A DNA stretch of 40,452 nucleotides, taken from the NCBI GenBank assembly GCA_913061055.1, contig CAJXVA010000022.1, positions 1 through 40,452 of the forward strand. Reading direction: 5' to 3'. Below the pieces are notes generated by a model. The model saw nothing but the letters and a program-made list of their open reading frames with translations. It did not search any database and was not told the origin of the DNA. Source of the DNA: an uncultured Pseudomonadota bacterium (GTDB taxonomy: Bacteria > Myxococcota_A > Polyangia > Nannocystales > Nannocystaceae). Position numbers and translations under genes: made by a program. Of this stretch, positions 8,548-16,709 are shown one piece after another (positions within the stretch are counted from its first letter, which is position 1; every line of letters begins with the position of its first letter).

Positions 8548-10383
8548 ATGCCTGAAGCTCACAGCCGGTCCACCTCCGCCCTCGCGCAGGCCGTCGCCGC
8601 CGTGCTCCACCCCGTGCTCCCGGCCGAAGCCGGCCTGAGCCTCGACGACGTCGCCGGCATGCTCGCGCCTCCGCGAGCCAAGAACATGGGCGACCTCGCA
8701 TTCGGCTGCTTTCGGCTCCGCCCAGCGTACGACGGCGCTCCACCACCGAAGATCGCGGCCGAGCTTGCCGAGAAGCTCCCCACCGATGGCGTGATCGCTC
8801 AGGCCGTCGCCGCGGGGCCATTCCTCAACCTCACGCTGGATCCGGGGTCGATGGCAGCGGCTGTCCTGCCCACACTCGCCCGCGGTCTGGGAGAACCCGT
8901 CGTCACCCGGGACGAGAAGGTGATGGTCGAGTACAGCCAGCCCAATACCCACAAAGCGTTTCACGTGGGGCACATGCGGAACGTGTCCCTGGGAGACGCG
9001 CTGGTTCGGCTGCTGCGCGCGCACGGTCACGAGGTCGTGGCCGCGAACTATCTGGGCGACGTCGGAGCCCACATCGCAAAGTGCCTGTGGTGGTTCCTCG
9101 ACGTCCTCACCGAGGAAGAGCAGCAGCCCCCAAACGACGGCAAGGGGGAGTGGCTCGGCTCGCTCTACGCCAAGGCCAACAACCAGCTCGTCGATTGGGA
9201 GACCTCGGCAAAAGCGGGTGACGCAGACGCGCAAGCGAAACTCGACGCGGCCAAGGCTCGCACCACCGACATCTTGCTCAAGCTCGAATCCCGCGACCCC
9301 GAACTGCTCGCGGTCTGGGAGAAGACCCGTCAGTGGTCGCTCGAGGAGTTCGATGAGATCTACGCGTGGTCCAAGGTCGTCTTTGACCGCGTGTTCTACG
9401 AGAGCGAAGTCGACGAGCCGGGGCTGAAGCTTGTGCAGGAGTACCTGGACAAGGGCGTGTTCGTGGAGAGTGAAGGTGCGATCGGCATCTTCAACGAGGA
9501 GATCAAGCACATGCCGTTCTTCATGCTCCGCAAGGGCGACGGCACGAGCCTGTACTCCACGAAAGACCTCGCGCTCGCGAACCTCAAGTTCAAGGACTTC
9601 GCCATCGACCGCTCGATCTACGTCGTCGACATGCGGCAGAGCGACCACTTCAAGCACGTCTTCCTGACCCTGAAGAAGATGGGCTTCGAGCAGGCGGAGC
9701 TGTGCCACCACGTCCCGTACGAGATGGTCGAGCTCCCCGAAGGCGCGATGTCGACCCGCAAGGGGACCGTCATCCTGTTCCGCGCGCTGCGGGAGCGCAT
9801 GCTGGGGCACCTCCAAGAGGCGTACCTCGACAAGTACCGCGGCGAATGGAGCGACGCTGAGATCGACGAGACGGCGCACGCGTTGGCGCTGGGCGCGATC
9901 AAGTACGGAATGCTCAACCGCGACGTGAACCAGAAGATCGTCTTCGACCTCGAGGCGTGGATGAATCTCGAGGGCAACACGGGGCCCTACATTCAATACT
10001 CGGCCGCGCGTCTGGGCTCGATCCTCCGCAAGGCCAAGGAGGCCGGCAAGGTTCTCGACCCGGCGCTTGTGGACAATGCTGAAGCCCTGCGCGCCGCGGG
10101 ATCCGAGCTCGTTCAGCCTGAGGAGCGCGAGCTCATCGGGGCGCTCGACGGCCTTCGCCTGGCGGTGTTCAACGCCGCCAGCCATCTCAAGCCGTCGCTG
10201 CTGTGCACCTACCTCCACAGCCTTGCCAAGGCGGTGAACCGCTTCTCCACAAACAAGAAGTGCAAGGTCATCGACCAGGACGGCGACCGCCTTCAGGGGC
10301 GGCTGCTCCTGGTCACCGCGGCCAACGAGGCACTGCGCTGGGGACTTTGGCAGTTGGGGATCCCCTCCCCGCAGCGGATGTGA
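8548..10383 (+). CDS. argS: Arginyl-tRNA synthetase
   Basis: The 611-residue class I aminoacyl-tRNA synthetase charges tRNA-Arg with arginine in the cytoplasm. After an N-terminal additional domain (about residues 1-110), the catalytic fold begins at EYSQPNTHKAFHVGHMRN, where HVGH (139-142) is the HIGH signature. MSTRKG (about 401-406) is the KMSKS equivalent. The C-terminal helical DALR anticodon-binding domain follows (NTGPYIQYSAARLGSILRKA, then LLCTYLHSLAKAVNRF). The length is slightly above the usual 550-590. No other synthetase or tRNA gene is nearby, and the gene appears to be transcribed alone. Confidence 0.97.
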   Translation: MPEAHSRSTSALAQAVAAVLHPVLPAEAGLSLDDVAGMLAPPRAKNMGDLAFGCFRLRPAYDGAPPPKIAAELAEKLPTDGVIAQAVAAGPFLNLTLDPGSMAAAVLPTLARGLGEPVVTRDEKVMVEYSQPNTHKAFHVGHMRNVSLGDALVRLLRAHGHEVVAANYLGDVGAHIAKCLWWFLDVLTEEEQQPPNDGKGEWLGSLYAKANNQLVDWETSAKAGDADAQAKLDAAKARTTDILLKLESRDPELLAVWEKTRQWSLEEFDEIYAWSKVVFDRVFYESEVDEPGLKLVQEYLDKGVFVESEGAIGIFNEEIKHMPFFMLRKGDGTSLYSTKDLALANLKFKDFAIDRSIYVVDMRQSDHFKHVFLTLKKMGFEQAELCHHVPYEMVELPEGAMSTRKGTVILFRALRERMLGHLQEAYLDKYRGEWSDAEIDETAHALALGAIKYGMLNRDVNQKIVFDLEAWMNLEGNTGPYIQYSAARLGSILRKAKEAGKVLDPALVDNAEALRAAGSELVQPEERELIGALDGLRLAVFNAASHLKPSLLCTYLHSLAKAVNRFSTNKKCKVIDQDGDRLQGRLLLVTAANEALRWGLWQLGIPSPQRM

Positions 10384-10386
10384 CGC

Positions 10387-10797
10387 TCAGCGGCAGACGC
10401 CGAGAGTCGCCAGGCCCGCAGCCAGGTCCATCTCGAGCTCGTTGCAGCCAGCGCACGCTTCGCTGGGATCGGTGACGAAGTCTCCGCAGACGCCTTCGCC
10501 GGCGATACTCATCGAGGCCTCACCGGTCAACACTTCGGAGGTCTTCGCGGTCGCTGACGCCGAGATGGTGCTCGAGGTTGTGCTCGTGTTCGAGTCGACC
10601 GACCCGTGCTGGTGAGGCCCGCGGTCTCACACCGCAGCTCGACCCACTCACAACCCTCCATTCCCGGATTGCAGGCGTTTTCCTGGGTCGGGTCCAAAAA
10701 ACCCCCTCCTGCACCCACCAACGTGGAGAAAGACCACCGTCCAGATTCGGAATGCAGACCCGACATGCGTCATCACGCCCCAACCTACCCACCTCAT
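10387..10797 (-). pseudogene. Frameshifted Cys-rich secreted-protein remnant
   Basis: No single frame covers this stretch, but three minus-strand frames read in succession like one myxobacterial Cys-rich protein. The first part (from ATG 10797) ends near FLHVGGC. A second frame supplies DPTQENACNPGMEGCEWVEL and RCETAGLTSTG. A third, after a frame change near 10605-10620, supplies SVDSNTSTTSSTISASATAK, then GVCGDFVTDPSEACAGCNEL and ends LATLGVCR at the TGA 10389-10387. The Ser/Thr linker followed by Cys-rich ends matches the intact lipoprotein at 12131. Homopolymers (six A, five C at 10697-10707) lie near one change, so an assembly error is possible. Alternatively only the last frame, from an internal ATG, is translated. 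Confidence 0.4.
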
Positions 10798-10857
10798 GCC
10801 CAGGCGTGAGGTCTCGCCGCTTTTGCGGGTGAGCACACCGTGCTACCCCAGATCCGA

Positions 10858-12069
10858 ATGGATGACGCTCGCACGCCAGTGATCGCGGCCGCCGTGCGCA
10901 CCCCCATGGGTCGCGCTCGAGGACAGCTCGCTCCGGTCCGCCCCGACGACCTCGCGGCGCACGTCGTGCGCCATATCAGCGAGCACTTCTCTCCGGTCAT
11001 GGGGCAGCTGGAGGACGTCTACTTCGGCGCTGCCAACCAGGCCGGAGAAGACAACCGCAACGTGGCCCGGATGGCGACGCTGCTGGCGGGGCTTCCGGTC
11101 GAAGTTCCCGGCGTCACGGTCAACCGATTGTGTGGCTCCGGCATGGAAGCCGTGCTGCAAGCCGCCAAGTCCGTCATCAGCGGCGAGGGGCAGGTCTACA
11201 TCGCAGGCGGCGTGGAGAGCATGACCCGCTCGCCCCTCGTGCTGCCCAAGTCCGACATGCCGTTTGGGCGCGGCGGTGAGCTGTTCGACACCCAACTCGG
11301 CTGGCGGATGATCAACCCGCGCATGCAACAGCTCTACCCGGTTGAAGGTCTGGGCGTAACCGCTGAGAACGTGGCAGAGCGCTACGAGATCACCCGCGAA
11401 GACCAAGATGCATGGGCACTGCAGTCGCATCAGCGGGCCGCCCGTGCCCAGGACGAGGGCTGGTTCGCCAACGAGATCACCTCGATCGAGGTTCCTCAGG
11501 GTCGCAAGAAGGATCCCATCCGAGTCCGGGAGGACGAAGGTGTGCGTCGCGACACCACCATGGAGAAGCTCGCAAAGCTGCGACCTGTCTTCAAGGAAGG
11601 CGGAACCGTCACGGCAGGCAACGCCTCGCCGCTCAACGATGGCGCGTGCGCGTTGCTCATCACCTCTCTGGCCAAAGCCAAGACTCTCGGTCTCGACCCG
11701 ATGGCCCGTATCGTCTCCTGGGGACATGCCGGCGTGCATCCCGGGGTGATGGGGATCGGCCCTGTCCCGGCCTCGCGAAAAGCACTCGACCGTGCGGGTA
11801 TCACCAGCGCCGACGTCGACGTGGCGGAGCTCAACGAGGCGTTCGCGAGCCAGACTGTCGCTTCCATGCGCCGCCTCGACCTGGACCCAGAAAAGGTGAA
11901 CCCCGCCGGCGGTGCCATCGCCCTCGGGCATCCTCTGGGCTGCTCAGGCGCCAGGATCACGACCACCCTCGCGCACGGCTTGCTTCGCTCACGTGGCCGC
12001 TACGGGTTGGCCACGATGTGTATCGGCGTTGGCCAGGGGATCGCGGTCGTTCTCGAACGCCTCGCGTAG
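10858..12069 (+). CDS. Acetyl-CoA acetyltransferase / 3-ketoacyl-CoA thiolase
   Basis: The protein has 403 residues from ATG 10858; a GTG six codons earlier is a weaker start. Thiolases cleave or condense beta-ketoacyl-CoA and acetyl-CoA in fatty-acid or aromatic-acid breakdown, or in storage-polymer synthesis. Family features are complete: the nucleophile Cys at about residue 92 in NRLCGSGMEA, NEAFA, GGAIALGHPLGCSGAR with the active-site His, and the second catalytic Cys in MCIGVGQG near the C-terminus. The opening TPVIAAAVRTPMGRARG is the usual thiolase strand. No beta-oxidation partner lies next to it, so degradative and biosynthetic roles cannot be separated. Length is normal for the family (about 390-405). 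Confidence 0.95.
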   Translation: MDDARTPVIAAAVRTPMGRARGQLAPVRPDDLAAHVVRHISEHFSPVMGQLEDVYFGAANQAGEDNRNVARMATLLAGLPVEVPGVTVNRLCGSGMEAVLQAAKSVISGEGQVYIAGGVESMTRSPLVLPKSDMPFGRGGELFDTQLGWRMINPRMQQLYPVEGLGVTAENVAERYEITREDQDAWALQSHQRAARAQDEGWFANEITSIEVPQGRKKDPIRVREDEGVRRDTTMEKLAKLRPVFKEGGTVTAGNASPLNDGACALLITSLAKAKTLGLDPMARIVSWGHAGVHPGVMGIGPVPASRKALDRAGITSADVDVAELNEAFASQTVASMRRLDLDPEKVNPAGGAIALGHPLGCSGARITTTLAHGLLRSRGRYGLATMCIGVGQGIAVVLERLA

Positions 12070-12130
12070 AACACCGAACCCAGACGCGCGCCGCTTGACC
12101 CGATCGAGCGTCGCGCCTACGGTTTCGCAA

Positions 12131-12682
12131 ATGAAGAGCTTTGCTTGGATCTCCGTGGTTTGTCTGGCCCTGCCCCTCGCAGCCGGCTGCCCCGCGGAGG
12201 AGGATGATTCGGCTGGCGACGAGGGTGCCAACAGCGAGAGCAACACCACCGACGTCTCGACCACGGACGAGCCCACCACCACCGCCGAAGGCAGCAGCGG
12301 CGGCGGCGGCGAGAGTCTGCAGGCGACGTGGGGCGCCCCGTGCACCGAGGACAGCGAGTGTGTGGCGCTGCTGGGCGAGGGCGGCGTGTGCCTGACGGAA
12401 GCCGTGATCTTCGAGCTCCCCGGCGGCTACTGCAGCAAGCTGTGCACGCTCCCTGAGGGGAGCAAATACTCGATCGGTGATCCGCAGTGCGACCCCGGCG
12501 GCGGCATCGACTGCATCGGCCAAGCGCCACTGTTTGAGGTCTGCGCCCCGCCGTGCACCTCGGACTCGCAGTGCACCCGCAACCAGTACAGCTGTCGCAA
12601 CTTCCCCCTCATCGCGGAGGAAGGCGACCCCACGTACTGCCTGATGCCGGACTGCTGCCAAGAGTCTTGCGACGCGTGCTGA
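12131..12682 (+). CDS. Cys-rich lipoprotein
   Basis: The 183-residue protein begins MKSFAWISVVCLALPLAAGC, a signal peptide ending in lipobox LAAGC. An acidic Ser/Thr/Gly linker (about residues 20-65) follows, then a Cys-rich domain of about 115 residues (GAPCTEDSECVALLGEGGVC, YCSKLC, CDPGGGIDC, CAPPCTSDSQC, CLMPDCCQESCDAC) that is presumably disulfide-bonded outside the cytoplasm. The spacing of Cys resembles myxobacterial EGF/TIL-like secreted modules, but I cannot assign a named family. The last codons overlap the GTG of the homocysteine S-methyltransferase gene by seven bases, so translation of the two is probably coupled, which is odd for a surface lipoprotein and a cytoplasmic enzyme. 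Confidence 0.75.
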   Translation: MKSFAWISVVCLALPLAAGCPAEEDDSAGDEGANSESNTTDVSTTDEPTTTAEGSSGGGGESLQATWGAPCTEDSECVALLGEGGVCLTEAVIFELPGGYCSKLCTLPEGSKYSIGDPQCDPGGGIDCIGQAPLFEVCAPPCTSDSQCTRNQYSCRNFPLIAEEGDPTYCLMPDCCQESCDAC

Positions 12683-13443
12683 CGACACTCCTCGACGGTG
12701 CGATGGGCACCGAACTCGCCCAGCGGGGCTTCGAACTCCGCGCCCCATTGTGGGGCGCCCGGGCGATCGAGGACGCGCCGGCGCTCGTCGTCGCGATTCA
12801 CCGGGACCATATTGCCGCCGGTGCCCAAGTGCTCGTCACCGCGAGTTTCGGCCTCGACGCGGAACATGCTTCGCTCGCGACCACCTCCGTTGAGCTGGCC
12901 CGGCAGGCTGGGCCCAACCTTCCGGTGGTCGGGTCCGTCGGGCCCGCCGACCCCTCTCGCAGCACTGCAGAGCGGCAGGAGCACTACGCAGCGTTGGGGC
13001 GCGCCCTGTCGGCGGGCGGCGCAACAGCACTGTTCGCGGAGACGCAAACGTCGCTGGCCGGTGCTCGGCTCGCGGTGACGTCGCTGCGGCGATTCGGCCT
13101 TCCCGTCTGGGTCGCGCTGGCATGCGACGCGGATGGAAAGACCCTCGCCGGAGACCCCCTTGATGCTCCGTTGGAAGCCGATGCGGTGTTCGTGGGCTGT
13201 ACGGAACACACGGGCCTCCTGCCGGCGCTACGCAGCCTCGCACCCCACAACTCGGTCCTCGCCGTTCGCCCCAGCCTCGCCCTGACAACCGTGGACGGCT
13301 TCGATCCTGCGGGTGCCAGCGAGGCGGACGTCGTCGAGGCCATCGAGCGCTGCCGCACGCAGTTCGAGCTGGCCTACGTGGGGGGCTGCTGCGGAACAAC
13401 CCCCGCGTTCACAGCCGCGCTTGCACAGGCCCTTCGCGCATGA
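12676..13443 (+). CDS. Homocysteine S-methyltransferase family protein
   Basis: The protein has 255 residues from GTG 12676. This start keeps the family's N-terminal strand TLLDGAMGTEL, which an ATG at 12701 would cut off. The family moves a methyl group from a donor such as S-methylmethionine (MmuM) or betaine to homocysteine using a zinc-bound thiolate. Zinc ligands are visible: a Cys in FVGCTEH and the Cys-Cys pair in GGCCGTTP near the C-terminus. ETQTSLAGARLAV is the barrel strand with the substrate acid. It is shorter than E. coli MmuM (about 310), so several barrel loops are trimmed. It overlaps the lipoprotein upstream by 7 bases and the EamA transporter downstream by 4 (ATGA), making a coupled three-gene unit. 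Confidence 0.85.
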   Translation: MLTTLLDGAMGTELAQRGFELRAPLWGARAIEDAPALVVAIHRDHIAAGAQVLVTASFGLDAEHASLATTSVELARQAGPNLPVVGSVGPADPSRSTAERQEHYAALGRALSAGGATALFAETQTSLAGARLAVTSLRRFGLPVWVALACDADGKTLAGDPLDAPLEADAVFVGCTEHTGLLPALRSLAPHNSVLAVRPSLALTTVDGFDPAGASEADVVEAIERCRTQFELAYVGGCCGTTPAFTAALAQALRA

Positions 13444-14312
13444 CGGGCATCGCCCAGCTGTTGCTGGCGTCGTTGCTCTGGTCATTCTCATTTGGCCTGA
13501 TCAAGGCCCACCTCGGTGACGTCCATCCCGCCTTCGTCGGCTTCGCCCGACTCGCCCTCACACTCCCGGTCTTCCTTCCGCTGCTCCGGTTGAGAGGTCT
13601 GAAGGCAACGGACATCCGACGCCTGCTGTTCATCGGCGGCGTTCAGTACGGGCTGGCCTACAGCACCTATCTGTACGCGTTCCAGTATCTCGAAGGCCAT
13701 CACGTCGCCTTGCTCACGATCTTCACGCCGCTGTACGTCGTGGGCTTCGATGCGATGCGGGCCCGGCGAGCACCGTGGACTCCGCTGGCCCTCGCAGCCC
13801 TGGCCGTGCTCGGTGCGGCGGTCATCCAGTACCGCGGCGTCTCGTGGTCGGGTGTCCTGGCCGGCGTCTTGTTGATGCAGGTCGCCAACGCCTGCTTCGC
13901 GTGGGGGCAGCTCGCGTACCGCGACTTCCGACACCTGCACACGACGCTTCAGGACCGCGACGTATTCGGCCTGCTCTTCGTCGGGGGAACACTCGTTTCG
14001 GCGATCACGACCACCGCGCTGCAGGGATGGTCGGCCGCTGCTACGCTCGAACCGTCGCAGCTCGGGACGCTGATCTATCTGGGGGTCGTCGCGAGCGGCC
14101 TGGGATTCTTCGCGTGGAATCGCGGGGCCGTGTCGACTCCGCCGGCCACGCTCGCGGTCATGAACAACCTCAAGATTCCGCTCGCCGTCGCGGCCGCAGT
14201 GGTCGTGTTCGGTGAGGAGACGGACCTGCCTCGTCTGCTCGCCGGAGGCGGATTGATGATCGCGGCAGCCTTCATCGCCCAGCGCTGGTCAACACGAGCC
14301 GCTCGCGCCTGA
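13440..14312 (+). CDS. EamA/DMT-family inner-membrane exporter
   Basis: The 290-residue polytopic protein is made of two EamA repeats of five helices each. The first opens LLLASLLWSFSFGLIKAHLG, the signature of the first repeat (conserved W-S-F). The second runs from about residue 135 (WSGVLAGVLLMQVANACFAW) and ends with the family's ATLAVMNNLKIPLAVAAAVV. Drug/metabolite transporters export amino acids, carboxylates, purines or toxic metabolites. It is coupled by ATGA to the homocysteine S-methyltransferase gene, so a sulfur amino acid or related metabolite is a reasonable but unproven substrate. The following 240 bases to the pentapeptide gene carry no gene. Confidence 0.9.
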   Translation: MTGIAQLLLASLLWSFSFGLIKAHLGDVHPAFVGFARLALTLPVFLPLLRLRGLKATDIRRLLFIGGVQYGLAYSTYLYAFQYLEGHHVALLTIFTPLYVVGFDAMRARRAPWTPLALAALAVLGAAVIQYRGVSWSGVLAGVLLMQVANACFAWGQLAYRDFRHLHTTLQDRDVFGLLFVGGTLVSAITTTALQGWSAAATLEPSQLGTLIYLGVVASGLGFFAWNRGAVSTPPATLAVMNNLKIPLAVAAAVVVFGEETDLPRLLAGGGLMIAAAFIAQRWSTRAARA

Positions 14313-14485
14313 GTCGCCGCTCCAGTCCAACACCGACTCGCGTCTCGCCGTTTGTGGCCCCCTCTGAAAGCAACAAAACAAACAATCAGCGAAGCGGGCA
14401 AACGTCAGTGCCTCTGCACGTCCAACGCCACGCACCGAGCCTCGAGATCCTGCCCAGGGAATCCCCCAGACCTTCACGCCGCGAA

Positions 14486-14554
14486 ACTTAAGTATTGCAA
14501 GATACATAAAAATGCCTCAGTGTTCGATTCTACCGTCGGGAACCCGAGGCCACC
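14486..14554 (+). promoter_or_regulatory. AT-rich leader of the pentapeptide gene, possible promoter and RBS hairpin
   Basis: An AT-rich island (14487-14512, with AAGTATTGCAAGATACATAA) interrupts otherwise GC-rich DNA about 45-70 bases ahead of the GTG at 14555, as expected of a promoter; TACATA could be a -10 element. Downstream, CCTC (14515-14518) and GTTC (14522-14525) can pair with GAAC (14540-14543) and GAGG (14546-14549), and GAGG is the only ribosome binding site candidate. The pairing is interrupted by mismatches, so the hairpin is weak. Bases 14313-14485 show nothing I can name. Confidence 0.3.
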
Positions 14555-16639
14555 GTGACCACCGCGAAATCGAAATCCTCCGCCAAGTCTGCTGCTCGTA
14601 AACGACCCACGCCTCCTCCGGCTGGCGGAGCCAAGGTCGCCCCAGCAGCAACGGTCCCGCCCGTCGCTGTATCCGCGAAACCTACTCCGACCCCGGCCGC
14701 GAACGCTCGCGCGATGGCATCGGCCGCGGTCCCAGTCGCGGAGCGCTCCACCCTCGACGGTGCCGACCTCTCCGACGCAAACCTCGCGGGCATGTCCTTC
14801 GCAGGCGCTTCTCTCCGAGGTGCTCGGCTGACAACCGCGCGGCTCTCGGGGGCCAACTTCAAGGGTGCCAACGCCCAGCAAGCGGATCTATCCGGGGCTG
14901 ACCTCACCGGCGCCGACCTCGAGCGCTGCACGCTCCGATACGCGAACCTCCAGGCAACGAGTCTGTCCGGGGCCAACCTCAGCGGCGCCGACTTGTGGCG
15001 CGCAAACCTCAGCCAGACCGACCTCGGCGCGGCCCACGGTCTTTCGAGCGCTCGCCTGCACGGCGCGGACCTCCAAGGACTCGACCTTCGCTCCGCCGAA
15101 CTCGCGAACGTCGAGGCCCGGAGCTGCAACCTCTCCAAGGCTGACCTCGGGGGTGCGAACCTCAGCGGCGCCGTGCTCGACCACGCCCACGGCGGTGACG
15201 CAAAGTTCATCGAAGCGGACCTCACCCGAGCGACCGTCGCGGGCGCCAACTTCACCCGCGCCAAGTTCGATGGCGCCTTGATGCCCAACCTCCAGGCTCG
15301 CGGAACCCGATTCCGCGAGGCGTCCCTGGAACGAGTGAGCTGTGACGGAGCCAACTTCGAAAATGCCGACCTCACCGATGCGGAGATGACCGAGTCGGTG
15401 TGCAAGGGCGCGAAGCTCATTGGAGCATCGCTGCGGGGAGCCTGCCTCACCAAGGCTGACTTTTCGGAAGCCACCCTCGAAGGGACCAGTCTGCTCCGGG
15501 CCAAGGCCAAAGGGGCCAAGTTCGACGGGGCCATCCTCCGTGACGCCGACCTCACACGAGTCATCGCCGGCGGCGCCTCGTTCGAAGGTGCTGAGCTTGG
15601 AGGCGCCAACCTTTCTCGAGCCAGACTCGCACAGGCCAGCCTCAAGGGTGCGGACCTGTGGCGCACCAACCTGTATCGCGCCAACCTCGAAGGCGCCAAC
15701 CTCGAGGGCGCACGCGTCCGAATGGCGCTCAATCTCAAGAGCGCGAACTTGCAGAGCGCGCGGCTGGAAAACGTCGCACTCGAAGGCTCCGACCTTCAGG
15801 GCGCACTGCTACGAGGAGCACACCTCGCGGGGGCCAACCTGGAGAACGCCGATCTGCAGGGCGCCGACCTTCGAGACGCGGATCTGTCCGGTGCACGCCT
15901 GATGGGCGCCAACCTGCATGGGGCCAACCTCGAGGGTGCCAACCTCTCCGGCGTCGACCTTCGGCACGTGCTCGACCTTCCCGCCGCCACACTGCGCAAG
16001 GTGAACTTCAGCCGCTGCAACCTCGGGGGTGCCACGCTCTCGTCGGCGGACATGCGCGGTGCTGTGTTCGTGGATGCTGACCTGTCCCGGGCCCGCATTG
16101 AGCAGGTCAACTTCGACGGCGCGAACCTCGAGCGGGCCAACCTTTCAGCCGCCCAGATGATGGGTGCCAGCTTCAAGAACGCAAAGCTCACCGGCTCCGA
16201 CCTTCGAGATGCGGTCGACCTCACCGACGCAGCCTTCGACGGCGCAGAGCTGGCCAGAGCCAACCTCAGCGGCCTGTCGCTTCGTCAGACCGACATCCTC
16301 GCGCGGGCCAGCACGCTCAATGGTGCTTGCTTGCGCCGGGCCGACCTTCGCGGTGCAACCTTGCAGTCGGCCAAGGCCGAAGGTGTGGATTTCTCGGGGG
16401 CCGACCTCATGGAAGCCAATCTCATCGACGCCTCGCTCGAGGGTGCTTCGCTCGAGGGCGCGGACTTGTGGCGTGCCGACCTGACGTCGAGCAAGCTCTC
16501 GGGGTCCAACCTCACCGACGCCGACTTCCGGGAAGCGAAGCTCGACAACGCGGACCTCAGCGCAGCGGTCATCGACGAGGCCGACTTCGTGGGCGCTTCG
16601 ATGAACGGCGTGAAGGGATACACCGCCGCGTCGGCCTGA
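14555..16639 (+). CDS. Very long pentapeptide-repeat protein with Lys/Ala/Pro-rich tail
   Basis: The protein has 694 residues from a GTG start. Residues 1-65 are basic and disordered (TTAKSKSSAKSAARKRPTPP, then AP/AT-rich), resembling a histone H1-like or DNA-binding tail. From about residue 66 to 690 nearly every five residues fit A(D/N)LxG or close variants (GADLSDANLAGMSFAGASL), about 125 repeats, enough for some 31 coils of a right-handed square beta-helix. A few breaks (HALVLDLPAATLRKVNF-like segments and Cys/Met substitutions) may mark loops. There is no signal peptide, so it is probably cytoplasmic. Known single-domain pentapeptide proteins (MfpA, Qnr) mimic DNA and protect gyrase but are near 200 residues. 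This one is more than three times as long, and the role is unknown. A bidirectional terminator follows at 16654. Confidence 0.85.
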   Translation: MTTAKSKSSAKSAARKRPTPPPAGGAKVAPAATVPPVAVSAKPTPTPAANARAMASAAVPVAERSTLDGADLSDANLAGMSFAGASLRGARLTTARLSGANFKGANAQQADLSGADLTGADLERCTLRYANLQATSLSGANLSGADLWRANLSQTDLGAAHGLSSARLHGADLQGLDLRSAELANVEARSCNLSKADLGGANLSGAVLDHAHGGDAKFIEADLTRATVAGANFTRAKFDGALMPNLQARGTRFREASLERVSCDGANFENADLTDAEMTESVCKGAKLIGASLRGACLTKADFSEATLEGTSLLRAKAKGAKFDGAILRDADLTRVIAGGASFEGAELGGANLSRARLAQASLKGADLWRTNLYRANLEGANLEGARVRMALNLKSANLQSARLENVALEGSDLQGALLRGAHLAGANLENADLQGADLRDADLSGARLMGANLHGANLEGANLSGVDLRHVLDLPAATLRKVNFSRCNLGGATLSSADMRGAVFVDADLSRARIEQVNFDGANLERANLSAAQMMGASFKNAKLTGSDLRDAVDLTDAAFDGAELARANLSGLSLRQTDILARASTLNGACLRRADLRGATLQSAKAEGVDFSGADLMEANLIDASLEGASLEGADLWRADLTSSKLSGSNLTDADFREAKLDNADLSAAVIDEADFVGASMNGVKGYTAASA

Positions 16640-16653
16640 GCGACGCGCACCAA

Positions 16654-16689
16654 AAAAGGACCGCCGGGCAAACGCCAGGCGGTCCTTTT
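16654..16689. terminator. Bidirectional rho-independent terminator between the pentapeptide gene and lon
   Basis: AAAAGGACCGCC (16654-16665) pairs perfectly with GGCGGTCCTTTT (16678-16689) across a 12-base loop. The stem is followed by four T on the plus strand and six T on the minus strand (AAAAAA at 16652-16657). It lies between the convergent stops at 16639 and 16710, so it should end both transcripts. Confidence 0.9.
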
Positions 16690-16709
16690 CTTGTGGGGGT
16701 GCGTGTCGC

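Noticed and set aside
8347..10218. Open frame of 623 codons antisense to argS
   Set aside because: argS has both class I signatures on the other strand; the antisense frame reads as a charged repeat-like sequence with no known motif.
14352..14558. Open frame of 68 codons between the EamA and pentapeptide genes
   Set aside because: No helix, signal or ribosome binding site, and it overlaps the GTG of the next gene.
14530..15738. Open frame of 402 codons antisense to the pentapeptide repeats
   Set aside because: It is a mirror of the A(D/N)L repeat, giving Ser/Ala/Arg periodicity by necessity.
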